Of a stretch of 64,000 nucleotides of DNA, positions 26,136 through 36,231 are shown one piece after another. A program made the position numbers and the translations under genes. This DNA is from Parabacteroides distasonis (GTDB lineage: Bacteria; Bacteroidota; Bacteroidia; Bacteroidales; Tannerellaceae), in contig NZ_SRYM01000007.1 of the NCBI RefSeq assembly GCF_004793765.1, positions 53,008 to 117,007 of the forward strand. Reading direction: 5' to 3'. The notes beneath the pieces were generated by a model. That model searched no databases. It was given only the letters and a program-made list of their open reading frames with translations, and was not told where the DNA came from. Position 1 is the first letter of the stretch. Every line of letters begins with the position of its first letter.

Positions 26136-26831
26136 TTAATAAAAAGCCAACTTCGTATCCCAACTTCCAAAAAAGTAATGTGCGCAATAGGCCTGTTTTA
26201 TCTTCTCGAGGAACACCTCTTTTTCTCCTTGAAAGATGTATCGGTACATATCATATTTAGAAACGGGTGTTACTTGTGAATAGGGGAATCCATAAGCCCC
26301 GTTCTCTTTTTTTAAGCGGTTGAACAACCGATTGATCCTATTGGGACCGGTCGAATGCATGACCGTTTCGATCGCGGACTCTTTTTCTTCCGTATTAGTC
26401 AAGATCTCATTCAAGATCGTCAGCCAACCCGGATTTCCTTTTTCAGAGACCAAGAAAGCATTGCCTATACGTATGGGCTTGGCAGGAATGGGGGGCTCTT
26501 CTCCAAACCCGATCGTTACATTTTCCAATAGGGGAGTCATCGGTCGAAAACACTCCGTATCCAAATCCGTATATACGCCACCATATATATATAATATCAT
26601 GTAACGAATCGTGTCCCAACGTTGTACATTGTAAGGAAAGCTTCTATATATGGAAAGATACTCCGGAAAATGTTTTTCCACCAGCTCATCCATTTCTTCC
26701 CCGTTCCAAAGGTGATATTCCCAATCCGGGTTCTGCTCTCGCCAAGTTCTTGCCAAGATTTGTAAGCGGGTGGGCATCTTGGGCTCTGTACGTCCTTCCC
26801 AGACCTGATGTATGATTCTTGGAATAGCCAT
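26136..26831 (-). CDS. GT32 family glycosyltransferase
   Basis: A 231-residue enzyme of the GT32/OCH1-like sugar transferase group. It begins IPRIIHQVWEG and has the conserved FPYNVQRWDTIRYMILYIYG block leading to the nucleotide-sugar-metal DXD motif in VYTDLDTE (about 88-95). HYFFGSW lies near the C-terminus. It is cytoplasmic or membrane-peripheral. It is closely similar along its length to the C-terminal half of the next gene upstream, indicating a local duplication. Acceptor unknown; the island context makes the peptide or a surface glycan possible. Confidence 0.88.
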   Translation of the reverse strand: MAIPRIIHQVWEGRTEPKMPTRLQILARTWREQNPDWEYHLWNGEEMDELVEKHFPEYLSIYRSFPYNVQRWDTIRYMILYIYGGVYTDLDTECFRPMTPLLENVTIGFGEEPPIPAKPIRIGNAFLVSEKGNPGWLTILNEILTNTEEKESAIETVMHSTGPNRINRLFNRLKKENGAYGFPYSQVTPVSKYDMYRYIFQGEKEVFLEKIKQAYCAHYFFGSWDTKLAFY

Positions 26832-26835
26832 ATCC

Positions 26836-28479
26836 TTACTTTTTTGTTTGTTCGTACCAACTACCTAGAAAGTAATGTATAGCGAATGAGTTCTCGATCT
26901 TGTTCGCTAAACCTTCTGATATCTCATCGTCCATCACTTTCAACACCTCGTCGCGGGTTAATGGGGCGACCAGCTCCGCAGGTATTAAAGAGACTTGTTC
27001 CTTATACTTGCTATTGTCATAGACTCTGGTTGTCATATAAGGGCCTGTGGTATCGAGAATAGATCGCTCCGGATAAAGAGCCCCCCTGTCTTTATTATCA
27101 TGGAATACGGCATCTATCAATTCCTTGAAATAAGGATGCCCGGGGACTGTCGCCATAAAAGCGTTGCCCACGATGTAAGGCATACGCCGTAAGACCGCAT
27201 TGCCTCTCGGCTCCATGCCCATCGCGCATTCCGTCTCACACAATAGGGGAGAGATGTTCTCCGTGCATTCATAGTCCATGTCCACATAGAGTCCGCCTAT
27301 CTTATAGAGAATCAAATAGCGGACTGCGTCCCAACGCTGCACATCGTAGGGAAAAGCCTGATAGATCGGTATAAGATCCGGGTAATACATTCCTAAAAAA
27401 GCGTCAATATCCTTTTTATTCCAGAAACGATATTCCCAATCCGGGTTCAACTCTTTCCAAGATTGGGAGATCCCCTGTAATAAAGGTGTCGGTCCTGACA
27501 TATCCTCATAGATTTGATGGATAATTCGAGGGATCTTCGGCTTTATATGATTGTTTACAGTAACGGTGTTAAGCCTCTCCTTCAAGTAAAAAACATCATC
27601 TTGCTTGATTAGAGATTCCCTGGATGAGTTATATTCCTTGGTCTGCGAATATAAATCGGCTTCTACATCCGGGCAGATGAAGGAGGGATGTAGGATGGTA
27701 TCGATCTCCTCATTTTTTATATCTGCGAATGGATAATCTTTGATATAATGAGTCGCTTTGTCCGAACAGCCAATATTGGATATCAGATTATAGTTTGGGA
27801 TGACTGATAACCTGTTATTGACCAGGTTGGTGTAGGCATACCTGAAATCCCAGCAAAAATCTGGGTTGTGATTAGCCATGCCGAAATATTTGTTCCAATG
27901 CGTTTGGAATGGAGCATGCGAAGGCAAGCTGGATAGATAATTGAGCCGTCCAAAAAGTGGATAATTTTTATCACAACGAACATTTTTCCATACCCTTCTC
28001 CATCCGGCCCATCCTCCTACATGGGTCAAGTTGGAGAAATAATAAGATCCATCGCCCCTCTTCTTGCCGAATTGATAGTTGCTTCCGGCTATATGGCCGA
28101 TACGCTCATCATTTCTGTATCTTTCCAATAGCGTGGAGCAGAATCCGAAAAAGGATAAGGATGGCACGCAATCATCTTCCAATATGATTCCTTCCGGTTC
28201 TTGCTCAAAGAACCAAGAAATCGCTTGGTAACAGTGTATGTCACAACCCAGATTCCGCTCCTGGTACAGTCTAATCGCATCGCAATCCCAATCTATGCAA
28301 GAAACGATAGCTCTGGCCGCATCGCATTCCTCACGTTCCTTCTCGTTTCTTGGACCGTCCGCAGCCAGATATAATTTTTTGGGTTTCACCTCCCGAATTC
28401 GCTCAAATACCTTCCTAATGGTATCTGGACGGTTGAAGAGGATAAGGAGAATCGCAGTATTTCGATTGTAAGGTATCAT
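26836..28479 (-). CDS. two-domain glycosyltransferase (HlpA-like GT + GT32)
   Basis: A 547-residue fusion. Residues 1 to about 270 are a GT-A type transferase of the HlpA-like/GNT-I-like kind: AILLILFNRPDTIRKVFERI, YLAADGPRN, and GIILEDDCVPS, which supplies the DXD-type EDD. Residues about 315-547 are a GT32 domain (IPRIIHQIYED, FPYDVQRWDAVRYL, YVDMDYE, HYFLGSW), paralogous to the next gene. It is the first gene of the island on this strand, with a -7 element 17 bp upstream. It could add two sugars in sequence to one acceptor. Confidence 0.88.
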   Translation of the reverse strand: MIPYNRNTAILLILFNRPDTIRKVFERIREVKPKKLYLAADGPRNEKEREECDAARAIVSCIDWDCDAIRLYQERNLGCDIHCYQAISWFFEQEPEGIILEDDCVPSLSFFGFCSTLLERYRNDERIGHIAGSNYQFGKKRGDGSYYFSNLTHVGGWAGWRRVWKNVRCDKNYPLFGRLNYLSSLPSHAPFQTHWNKYFGMANHNPDFCWDFRYAYTNLVNNRLSVIPNYNLISNIGCSDKATHYIKDYPFADIKNEEIDTILHPSFICPDVEADLYSQTKEYNSSRESLIKQDDVFYLKERLNTVTVNNHIKPKIPRIIHQIYEDMSGPTPLLQGISQSWKELNPDWEYRFWNKKDIDAFLGMYYPDLIPIYQAFPYDVQRWDAVRYLILYKIGGLYVDMDYECTENISPLLCETECAMGMEPRGNAVLRRMPYIVGNAFMATVPGHPYFKELIDAVFHDNKDRGALYPERSILDTTGPYMTTRVYDNSKYKEQVSLIPAELVAPLTRDEVLKVMDDEISEGLANKIENSFAIHYFLGSWYEQTKK

Positions 28480-28495
28480 TGTACTTGGCTTTTTG

Positions 28496-28503
28496 CAAAT
28501 ATA
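28496..28503 (-). promoter_or_regulatory. -7 element for the glycosyltransferase/LanC-like operon
   Basis: Minus-strand TATATTTG fits TAnnTTTG. A TTTG lies 22 bp further upstream (28526-28529), a slightly long spacing. The short distance to the ATG (16 bp) implies a nearly leaderless mRNA. Confidence 0.45.
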
Positions 28504-28599
28504 GTAAAAGCATTAATATAAAAAACAAAAAAATAAACAACAGTTTTTATCAAATGAATAACTAATGAGCAGGGGCGGCCAACGCAAACCCTGTGAAGT

Positions 28600-28698
28600 T
28601 TTTCAGGAGAAGTATCAAGCCTTTTCAGAGAAGATATACTTACTTGGCCAACACAGTATATATTACTTTGCCAAGTAAGTATATCTTCTCCGGAAAAG
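28600..28698. repeat. 22-bp-period repeat array F with long hairpin
   Basis: TTTTCAGGAGAAGTAT (28600) and TTTTCAGAGAAGATAT (28622) start 22 bp apart. GCCAA/AGTATAT words then recur at a spacing of 23 (28647 and 28670; 28655 and 28678). Arms 28621-28648 and 28670-28698 are nearly perfect complements over about 28 bp with a 21-bp loop. It lies just past the end of the pyrophosphatase gene, 22 bp from its stop, and may act as its terminator. Confidence 0.8.
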
Positions 28699-28719
28699 TC
28701 AGTAGTACTGCGTGAAATC

Positions 28720-30924
28720 TCAGAACAAACTCCAAGCCACCGTCAATCCCGCCATCACGATCGCTACCATGCTCATCAGCTTGATAAGGATATTCAAACT
28801 CGGGCCGGAAGTGTCTTTGAACGGATCGCCAACCGTATCGCCGACAACGGTTGCCTTATGCGCCTCGCTACCCTTACCGCCGTGGTTTCCTTCCTCGATG
28901 AATTTCTTTGCGTTATCCCATGCTCCTCCGGCGTTCGCCATGAATACGGCTAAAACGAAGCCCGTGCTTAATCCACCGATCAATAGTCCGACAACGCCTG
29001 TCACACCAAATATGAGTCCGGTTAAGATGGGGGCGATAATAGCTAAAACGGAGGGAAGTACCATTTCGTGTTGCGCTCCTTTCGTCGAGATCTCAACGCA
29101 ACGGGCATAATCCGGTTGTGCCTCTCCAGTCAGAATACCCTTGATTTCCTTGAACTGACGGCGAACTTCCTCCACCATGTGCCCGGCCGCACGTCCTACA
29201 GCGTTCATCGTAAGGCCACAGAACATGAATGCCATCATGGAACCTAGGAACATTCCGGCCAGCACCTTCGGATTCATTAAGGTAACATCATAATATACCA
29301 TAAAGTCCGAGAATGAGGCTTTAGATATTTCGATACTCCTGCCATCGGTAAAGTTCAAGACGGTCTCTCCTAAGCGGAGCAAACCGATCTTGATCTCTTC
29401 TACATAAGAGGCCAATAGAGCCAAGCCGGTTAACGCGGCGGAACCGATAGCGAAACCTTTACCCGTAGCCGCTGTCGTATTTCCTAATGAATCCAATGCG
29501 TCCGTACGCTTACGGACTTCTTTCCCTAGGTTACACATCTCGGCGTTGCCTCCGGCATTATCCGCTATAGGGCCGTAAGCGTCCGTAGCCAATGTAATGC
29601 CTAAGGTCGATAGCATACCTACGGCCGCTATACCGATTCCGTATAATCCCATGCCCACGTTCGTGAAGTCGAATCCGGAGGCGAACAAGAAGGAACAAAT
29701 AATACCGACCACGACGGCAAGTACCGGGATGGCCGTAGAGAGCATCCCTAGTCCGAGACCGGAGATAATAACCGTTGCCGGGCCGGTCAGTCCCGCTTTG
29801 GAGACGAACTGGGTCGGCTTATAGGACTGGGAGGTATAATACTCCGTCGCTTGCCCGATCACGATTCCGACTAGCAGACCTACGATCACGGAACAACCGA
29901 TCCAGAACCAGTTCTCCATGCCTAATACATAAAGAATCCCGAACGTGGAGATAGCGATCAATACGGAACTCAAGTTCGTTCCTATGGCTAAGGCTTTCAA
30001 TAGTTGCTTGATCGTCGCGTTCTCATTCGTACGGACGGCGAAAATACCAATAATAGATAAAATGATACCGACAGCGGCGATAAGCATTGGGGCGACAACC
30101 GCCTTATATTGTAATTCTACGCTTCCGGAAGAAACGAATGCGGCGGCTCCCAATGCGGCGGTCGCTAGGATGGAACCGCAATAAGATTCATATAGGTCGG
30201 CTCCCATACCGGCAACATCACCTACATTGTCGCCTACGTTATCGGCGATTGTCGCCGGGTTACGAGGATCGTCCTCCGGAATTCCAGCTTCTACTTTACC
30301 CACTAAATCCGCTCCGACATCGGCGGCTTTCGTATAGATTCCTCCTCCCACACGTGCGAACAAGGCTTGCGTGGAGGCACCCATTCCGAATGTAAGCATG
30401 GTTGTCGTGATAATGGTGAGTTTATGGGTCGGGTCTAAAGCCTCGTCTGGGATGAAAGCATTTAACAGGATATACCAGAATGAGATATCCAGCAATCCAA
30501 GTCCTACGACTACTAAGCCCATGACTGCCCCGCTTCGAAAAGCGACTTGTAAGCCTTTGTTCAAGGAAGTGCGGGCTGCGTTCGCCGTACGGGCCGAGGC
30601 ATAAGTCGCTGTTTTCATGCCTAAGAAACCCGCTAATCCGGAAAAGAAACCTCCTGTCAGGAAGGCGATCGGGACCCATTCGTTTTGAACATGGAAGCCA
30701 TAGGCCATAATAGAGAATAAGATTACTAGGACAACGAAAACCGAGGCGACTACTTTGTATTGCTGTTTCAGATACGACATCGCCCCTTCACGCACAAAGG
30801 AGGCGATCTTTATCATCAACTCGGTTCCTTCACTCTCTTTCATCATTTGCCTGAAGAAGAACCAGGCAAATGTTAGCGCTAGGACAGACGCTAACGGGAT
30901 AATCCAAAAAATACTCGTAATCAT
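28720..30924 (-). CDS. hppA: membrane-bound ion-pumping pyrophosphatase
   Basis: It hydrolyses pyrophosphate and pumps Na+ and/or H+ out of the cell. The 734-residue protein has about 16 hydrophobic helices. The catalytic loops are visible: [56 protein letters not shown], and [19 protein letters not shown] near the C-terminus. In [10 protein letters not shown] the residue that marks K+ dependence is Ala (K+-independent enzymes have Lys), so it should be K+-dependent. The ion cannot be settled from sequence alone; Bacteroides relatives pump both Na+ and H+. Confidence 0.96.
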   Translation of the reverse strand: MITSIFWIIPLASVLALTFAWFFFRQMMKESEGTELMIKIASFVREGAMSYLKQQYKVVASVFVVLVILFSIMAYGFHVQNEWVPIAFLTGGFFSGLAGFLGMKTATYASARTANAARTSLNKGLQVAFRSGAVMGLVVVGLGLLDISFWYILLNAFIPDEALDPTHKLTIITTTMLTFGMGASTQALFARVGGGIYTKAADVGADLVGKVEAGIPEDDPRNPATIADNVGDNVGDVAGMGADLYESYCGSILATAALGAAAFVSSGSVELQYKAVVAPMLIAAVGIILSIIGIFAVRTNENATIKQLLKALAIGTNLSSVLIAISTFGILYVLGMENWFWIGCSVIVGLLVGIVIGQATEYYTSQSYKPTQFVSKAGLTGPATVIISGLGLGMLSTAIPVLAVVVGIICSFLFASGFDFTNVGMGLYGIGIAAVGMLSTLGITLATDAYGPIADNAGGNAEMCNLGKEVRKRTDALDSLGNTTAATGKGFAIGSAALTGLALLASYVEEIKIGLLRLGETVLNFTDGRSIEISKASFSDFMVYYDVTLMNPKVLAGMFLGSMMAFMFCGLTMNAVGRAAGHMVEEVRRQFKEIKGILTGEAQPDYARCVEISTKGAQHEMVLPSVLAIIAPILTGLIFGVTGVVGLLIGGLSTGFVLAVFMANAGGAWDNAKKFIEEGNHGGKGSEAHKATVVGDTVGDPFKDTSGPSLNILIKLMSMVAIVMAGLTVAWSLF

Positions 30925-31089
30925 AACATGGTAGATTTAATGTTATACTTAAGAAAACAATGTGACAACACCTTTACTTTCCGTGTAAATGTAGCGAAAA
31001 TAAAAGAGGATGGAAACTTTTTTCCTAATAATAATGTTTTTAATAAAAAAAACAGCATATTTGTCACTTGATTAAGAGATAAGAAATAA

Positions 31090-31926
31090 ATGGCAGAAGA
31101 GACAAACCATAAACCCTATAGGTTGGGCTTGGCGCTTAGCGGAGGCGGAGCGAAAGGTTTTGCGCATATCGGAGTATTCCGGATGATGGAGGAATGCGGG
31201 CTGAAGCCGGATATCATAGCCGGTACCAGTGTCGGATCCTTAATGGGTACCTTGTTTGCCGACGGCTATTCGGCGGCAGAGATCCAGGAGCTTTTTACCG
31301 GACGTGAGTTCTCTGAATTCGCCCAGTTGCAGATTCCTAAGGCGGGTTTGTTCGATAGTAAGCGCTTTCGTTATTTCTTGAGGCGACACTTGCGGACCAA
31401 GAACATCGAGGACTTGCAGATTCCGATGGTGATTGTCGCAACTGATTTGGATAATGGCGAAAGCCATGAATTTAGGAGTGGTCCTATTGTTGAGGCGGTA
31501 ACGGCTTCTTGTAGCATACCGATTATTTTCAGCCCTGTAGTCATTAATGGTGTTCATTATGTGGATGGAGGATTATTTCACAACTTTCCGGTCTCCGTCA
31601 TCCGTGAGGAATGTGAGCGTATTATCGGGGTGAATGTAAGCCCGTTGATCCCGCAAAAATATAAGCAGACCCTATTCCATATCGCCGAGCGCTCTTATCA
31701 TTATATGTTTCGGGCAAATACGCTGGAGGATCGAGAGATGTGTGATGTCTTAATTGAAGCGGAGGAGTTTGGCTTATATAAGACATTCGATCTTGAGAAT
31801 GTAGAAGTGATTTGTAATATTGGCTACGATGCCGCTGCCCGAAGTTTTGAGAAAGTATTGAACGAGAATAAATATGAAACCTTGGTGAAAGCGATTGCGG
31901 CAAGAAAGAAAGGCCTGATGCCTTGA
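31090..31926 (+). CDS. patatin-like phospholipase
   Basis: A 278-residue lipid acyl hydrolase. It has the oxyanion loop SGGGAKG (17-23), the nucleophile elbow GTSVG with Ser47, and the catalytic Asp in VDGGLFHNFPV (about 157-167). There is no signal peptide, so it is likely cytoplasmic or peripheral, unlike the long outer-membrane PlpD type. It is followed after 50 bp by the GH13 gene on the same strand. Confidence 0.92.
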   Translation: MAEETNHKPYRLGLALSGGGAKGFAHIGVFRMMEECGLKPDIIAGTSVGSLMGTLFADGYSAAEIQELFTGREFSEFAQLQIPKAGLFDSKRFRYFLRRHLRTKNIEDLQIPMVIVATDLDNGESHEFRSGPIVEAVTASCSIPIIFSPVVINGVHYVDGGLFHNFPVSVIREECERIIGVNVSPLIPQKYKQTLFHIAERSYHYMFRANTLEDREMCDVLIEAEEFGLYKTFDLENVEVICNIGYDAAARSFEKVLNENKYETLVKAIAARKKGLMP

Positions 31927-31976
31927 CAAATCGTCTGTCTGGACAAAGCGCTTTCCCACAAAAACTTTATGTATAG

Positions 31977-33689
31977 ATGAACGCAATGGAACAAAAAAAC
32001 AAGATGGTAATTTATCAAGTATTCCCGCGTTGGTTTGGGAATCTACGACCATCTCCAGTAATGAATGGCAGTTTAGCTGAGAATGGAGTGGGTAAGTTTT
32101 CGGCTTTTACTCCTTTGGCTTTATCAAAAATAAAAGAACTAGGTATTACTCATGTATGGTATACAGGGGTGATAGAGCACGCTACAAAAACCGATTATAC
32201 CCTGTTTGGCATCCGGAAAGACCATTCTGTCGTAGTAAAAGGTAAAGCCGGATCTCCATATGCTATAAAAGATTACTATGATATAGATCCGGATTTGGCG
32301 GATAATATCCAGAACCGTATGAGTGAGTTCGAGGATTTGGTGAAACGTACGCATGAGGCTGGGATGAAGGTTATTATCGATTTTGTACCCAACCATGTGG
32401 CACGTCAATATTTCTCGGACGCACGGGAACCTTTCGTGGAGGACTTAGGTCAAACGGATAATGTGTCCAAGGCTTTTGATGTGAATAATAACTTTTATTA
32501 TCTTCCGGGGCAGACCTTAACGCTTCGTTTTGATCCGCAGCGTGAGGAGGATTTTGCCTATAGTGAGTTTCCTGCGAAGGTAACTGGTAACAATCATTTC
32601 GATGCCTATCCAAGCCAGAACGATTGGTATGAGACGGTGAAGCTGAACTATGGCGTGGATTATATGCACGGGGGGGGGGGCCATTTCAATATCATTCCCA
32701 ATACGTGGGAGAAAATGTTGGAGATCTTGTTGTTCTGGGCTGATAAGGGAGTAGACGGTTTCCGTTGTGATATGGCTGAGATGGTCCCGGTCGAGTTTTG
32801 GAACTGGGTGATTCCTCTGGTGAAGAAGGAGCATGATGTGATCTTTATAGCGGAGGTGTATAATCCGGATGAGTATAGGAATTATATTTATACAGGGCAT
32901 TTTGATTATTTGTATGACAAGGTTGGTCTTTATGATACGGTTCGTGCGGTGATGTGCGGACAGGCTCCGGCTAGTAATATATCGCATTGTTGGCAATCGT
33001 TGGAGGGAATCCAGAAAAATATGTTGAATTTCTTGGAGAATCACGATGAACAGCGTGTCGCTTCTGATTTCTTCGCGGGGGATGCCCGTCCGGGTATTCC
33101 GGGCATGATTGTCTCCGCTGCCATGAATACGAATCCGGTTATGATCTATAGCGGTCAGGAACTTGGCGAAAGAGGAATGGACGCTGAAGGCTTCAGCGGA
33201 CGTGATGGCCGTACGACCATCTTTGATTATTGGAGTGTTGAGAGCTTACGAAACTGGAATAATAACGGGCGCTTCGACGGAGCTAAACTGACACCTGCGG
33301 AACGCTCGTTGCGTGAGATGTACGTTAAGCTATTGAATGTGGTACGATCTGAGCCGGTTATTGTCGAGGGAGCGTTTTATGATTTGATGTACGCGAACTC
33401 CGGTAATCCTTATTTCAATCCGAATCGTCAGTATGCGTTCTTGCGTAAATGGAAGAACGAGGTACTTCTGGTTGTCGTGAATTTCGACCGTGCCGACCAA
33501 TGTGTATGGGTAAATATCCCGGTCGAGGCATTCAAGGCGCTTGACTTTGAGGATAACAAACCGGCTGAATTGACCGACTTGTTAACCGGGGAAACGACTA
33601 TCAGTACGCTAACAGACGCTTATCCTTATCAAGTGAAACTCCCTGCTTATTCCGGTAAAATGCTAAAGTTCTCTTTTCTCCATAAGTAA
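31977..33689 (+). CDS. GH13 alpha-amylase family glycoside hydrolase, with an 11-G tract
   Basis: A 570-residue GH13 enzyme without a signal peptide, so intracellular alpha-glucan or oligosaccharide hydrolysis or transfer is expected. The conserved regions are in order: DFVPNHV (region I), GFRCDMAEM with the nucleophile Asp (II), FIAEVYNP with the acid/base Glu (III), and ENHDEQR with the third Asp (IV). A C-terminal beta domain ends the protein. At 32670-32680 the coding sequence has eleven consecutive G residues (His-Gly-Gly-Gly-Gly-His), a slippage-prone site. The ATG at 31986 is an alternative start. Confidence 0.92.
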   Translation: MNAMEQKNKMVIYQVFPRWFGNLRPSPVMNGSLAENGVGKFSAFTPLALSKIKELGITHVWYTGVIEHATKTDYTLFGIRKDHSVVVKGKAGSPYAIKDYYDIDPDLADNIQNRMSEFEDLVKRTHEAGMKVIIDFVPNHVARQYFSDAREPFVEDLGQTDNVSKAFDVNNNFYYLPGQTLTLRFDPQREEDFAYSEFPAKVTGNNHFDAYPSQNDWYETVKLNYGVDYMHGGGGHFNIIPNTWEKMLEILLFWADKGVDGFRCDMAEMVPVEFWNWVIPLVKKEHDVIFIAEVYNPDEYRNYIYTGHFDYLYDKVGLYDTVRAVMCGQAPASNISHCWQSLEGIQKNMLNFLENHDEQRVASDFFAGDARPGIPGMIVSAAMNTNPVMIYSGQELGERGMDAEGFSGRDGRTTIFDYWSVESLRNWNNNGRFDGAKLTPAERSLREMYVKLLNVVRSEPVIVEGAFYDLMYANSGNPYFNPNRQYAFLRKWKNEVLLVVVNFDRADQCVWVNIPVEAFKALDFEDNKPAELTDLLTGETTISTLTDAYPYQVKLPAYSGKMLKFSFLHK

Positions 33690-33741
33690 GAGCTTTCTTG
33701 AAAAGTTTAGGAGTGCTGTATAGGTAATTCGTTGGTGGAGT

Positions 33742-33839
33742 TAGGTGGTTGATACGGGGCACCTAGCTTCATCGGGCAAGTATGTTAAGTTACTTTGCCA
33801 TTTCACTTAAGTTACTTGCCCGATGAAGCTAGGTGGCTT
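33742..33839. repeat. 22-bp-period repeat array G with long hairpin and T-run
   Basis: TTAAGTTACTT occurs at 33785-33795 and 33807-33817, exactly 22 bp apart. TAG-led words at 33742 and 33764 keep the same spacing. The outer arms, beginning CACCTAGCTTCATCGGGCAA at 33760 and matched at 33804-33834, pair over about 29 of 31 bp. A T-run follows at 33838. It lies after GH13 and ahead of prs; as an RNA hairpin it would be a strong terminator. Confidence 0.8.
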
Positions 33840-33911
33840 TTTTCTTTGATTTAAGTTCTACATACTGCGAAAGTTTTCCAAATATAAAGAGGTTATTGTA
33901 AATAAGTTTTG

Positions 33912-33919
33912 TACTTTTG
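33912..33919 (+). promoter_or_regulatory. -7 promoter element for prs
   Basis: TACTTTTG fits TAnnTTTG, 45 bp before the prs ATG. No clear -33 element at standard spacing. Confidence 0.45.
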
Positions 33920-33964
33920 CGGCACAATTCAAATCTATTCACTTTAAGATAAATATTCGGAATA

Positions 33965-34906
33965 ATGAGTGCACAAACTCCTTTCTTGGTGTTTTCGGGA
34001 ACGAACTCCCGGTATCTTGCAGAGAAAATTTGCAACAGTTTAGGTTGTCCTCTGGGACAGATGAATATCCAGCACTTTGCCGATGGTGAGTTCTCTGTTT
34101 CTTATGAAGAGTCTATCCGCGGTAGAGATGTATTCTTAGTACAATCTACATTCCCTAATTCAGACAATCTGATGGAGTTGCTTCTGATGATTGATGCGGC
34201 TAAACGTGCTTCCGCACATTCAATCATCGCTGTAGTCCCTTACTTCGGTTGGGCTCGTCAGGATAGAAAGGATAAGCCTCGTGTTTCTATTGGCGCTAAG
34301 TTGATCGCTGATATGTTGAGTACGGCAGGTATCAATCGTTTGATTACGATGGACCTTCATGCGGATCAGATCCAAGGATTCTTTAATGTGCCGGTGGATC
34401 ACTTATATGCTTCTTCCGTATTTTTGGATTATATCAAGACGTCTTTGCCTTTGGATAACTTGTGTATTGCGACTCCGGATGTTGGTGGTACGAAACGTGC
34501 CAGCAGCTATTCTAAGTATTTAGGCTTGCCGATGGTCATTTGCCACAAATCTCGTTTGCGTGCCAATGAGGTGGCCGAGATGCGTATTATCGGTGATGTG
34601 ACGGGCTTGGATGTCCTTTTGGTTGATGACATGGTGGATACGGCTGGAACAATTACGAAAGCCGCAAACTTGATGTTGGAGAATGGTGCGAAGTCTGTTC
34701 GTGCTATCGCCAGCCACGCTGTGATGTCTGATCCGGCTTCTACTCGTGTAGATCAGTCCGCTTTAACGGAAATGATCTTTACGGATTCCATTCCTTACGC
34801 CAAGAAATGCGAGAAAGTAAAGGTATTGTCTGTCGCTGACATGTTCGCTGAGGCGATCCGTCGTGTATGTAGCGGTGAGTCTATCAGCTCTTTGTATGCT
34901 ATTTAA
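33965..34906 (+). CDS. prs: ribose-phosphate pyrophosphokinase
   Basis: It makes PRPP from ribose 5-phosphate and ATP for nucleotide, His and Trp synthesis. The 313-residue length is typical of class I enzymes. Visible are FADGEFSV, the PYFGWARQDRKDKPR ATP loop and MDLHADQIQGFF. The PRPP-binding loop is VLLVDDMVDTAGTI, near residues 218-231. Its own promoter precedes it and a bidirectional terminator follows. Confidence 0.96.
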   Translation: MSAQTPFLVFSGTNSRYLAEKICNSLGCPLGQMNIQHFADGEFSVSYEESIRGRDVFLVQSTFPNSDNLMELLLMIDAAKRASAHSIIAVVPYFGWARQDRKDKPRVSIGAKLIADMLSTAGINRLITMDLHADQIQGFFNVPVDHLYASSVFLDYIKTSLPLDNLCIATPDVGGTKRASSYSKYLGLPMVICHKSRLRANEVAEMRIIGDVTGLDVLLVDDMVDTAGTITKAANLMLENGAKSVRAIASHAVMSDPASTRVDQSALTEMIFTDSIPYAKKCEKVKVLSVADMFAEAIRRVCSGESISSLYAI

Positions 34907-34920
34907 TAGAATAAGATAGA

Positions 34921-34962
34921 AAAAAAAAACGGTCGCTTCCTTTTGGAGGCGACCGTTTTTTA
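34921..34962. terminator. bidirectional terminator between prs and mnmA
   Basis: CGGTCGCTTCC (34930-34940) pairs with GGAGGCGACCG (34945-34955), one G-T wobble, with an A-run on one side and a T-run on the other. It serves both converging genes. Confidence 0.88.
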
Positions 34963-34985
34963 TTTAGAATAAATCTGAATATGTG

Positions 34986-36062
34986 TTACTTGGTCTCATC
35001 GATAATCATGCCGCTGCCCAGACATAAATGATGGTCTTTGTCGTAGATTACACAGTATTGGCCGGGAGCGATACCTTGAATCTTTTCGTCGGATTCTACA
35101 CGATATAGATCTCCGATACGACGGATGTAGCCATGCGTAAATTCCGGGGTATGACGGATCTTGAAAGTGATTTCTTTCTCACCCTCAAATTCTCCCCATG
35201 GATCTTCCGTGATGAAATCGAAACCTTGCATATTGATCACCTTACCATATTGCGTTTCCGGGTCGTAGCCGTTGGAGACATAAATGATATTTCGCTTAAT
35301 GTCTTTTTTGATAACGAACCAAGGGCCGCCACTTAATCCCAATCCCTTACGTTGGCCGATCGTATGGAACCAATATCCATTGTGTTTACCCAAGACCTTA
35401 CCCGTCTCTAGTTCCACGATTTTTCCCGGGCGTTTCCCTAAATAACGCTCTATAAAGTCGTTGTAGTTAATCTTGCCTAAGAAGCAAATGCCTTGGCTAT
35501 CCTTACGCTTGGCGCTCGGCAGTTTCTGGGCCTCGGCGATGGCACGTACCTCGCTTTTCATTAAATGCCCGATCGGAAACATGAGTTTCTGTATCTGTAG
35601 GCGGGTGATTTGCCCTAAGAAATCAGTCTGATCTTTTACCGGGTCCTTGGCGGTAGAAAGCCATGTCTTGCCGTCTATCTCCGTGGTCGTGGCATAATGA
35701 CCGGTAGCGATCTTATCGAAATCCTTGCCCCATTTTTCCTCGAAACAACCGAACTTGATATATTTATTACACATCATATCCGGGTTAGGGGTAAGACCGC
35801 GTTTGACAGATTCGATCGTATAGCTTACCACCCGATCCCAATACTCGTCGTGTAAGGAGACGATCTCGAACCGGCATCCATACTTGCGGGCGATATATGA
35901 GGTGATCTCGATATCCTCTTCCGCCGGGCAATCGATATAGCCATCCTTGTCTTCCATACCGATACGGATATAGAAGATGGTCGGATCGTATCCTGCCTCT
36001 TTGAGTTGATGCACTACGACAGAGCTGTCTACTCCTCCTGAAACTAATGCCGCTATTTCCAT
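34986..36062 (-). CDS. mnmA: tRNA-specific 2-thiouridylase MnmA
   Basis: It adds sulfur to U34 of Lys, Glu and Gln tRNAs. The 358-residue protein has the ATP-binding SGGVDSSVV loop at the N-terminus. [13 protein letters not shown] carries the first catalytic cysteine and SQGICFLG the second. DQTDFLGQI and the [17 protein letters not shown]-terminal beta domain complete the family pattern. Bacteroidetes often carry two MnmA paralogues, so another may exist elsewhere. The gene stands alone and converges with prs. Confidence 0.95.
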   Translation of the reverse strand: MEIAALVSGGVDSSVVVHQLKEAGYDPTIFYIRIGMEDKDGYIDCPAEEDIEITSYIARKYGCRFEIVSLHDEYWDRVVSYTIESVKRGLTPNPDMMCNKYIKFGCFEEKWGKDFDKIATGHYATTTEIDGKTWLSTAKDPVKDQTDFLGQITRLQIQKLMFPIGHLMKSEVRAIAEAQKLPSAKRKDSQGICFLGKINYNDFIERYLGKRPGKIVELETGKVLGKHNGYWFHTIGQRKGLGLSGGPWFVIKKDIKRNIIYVSNGYDPETQYGKVINMQGFDFITEDPWGEFEGEKEITFKIRHTPEFTHGYIRRIGDLYRVESDEKIQGIAPGQYCVIYDKDHHLCLGSGMIIDETK

Positions 36063-36117
36063 TCTCTTTTTTGTCTTTGCTTTTGAATTTACAAAAGTAG
36101 AGAAAAAATCTCAAACC

Positions 36118-36148
36118 TTTGATATTGACTGTATATTCTCTATCTTTG
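36118..36148 (+). promoter_or_regulatory. strong Bacteroidetes promoter of the DPP III gene
   Basis: TTTG (36118-36121), 19 bp, then TATCTTTG (36141-36148): an almost ideal match to the consensus. The predicted leader of about 75 nt contains a small GGCCC/GGGCC hairpin (36154-36175). Confidence 0.75.
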
Positions 36149-36231
36149 CGGTTGGCCCTTATTGGAATGCGGGCCTTCAAACTATGTACTTTAGATGTAA
36201 TATATTATAGGAAAAGCAAATCGTAGTAAGT

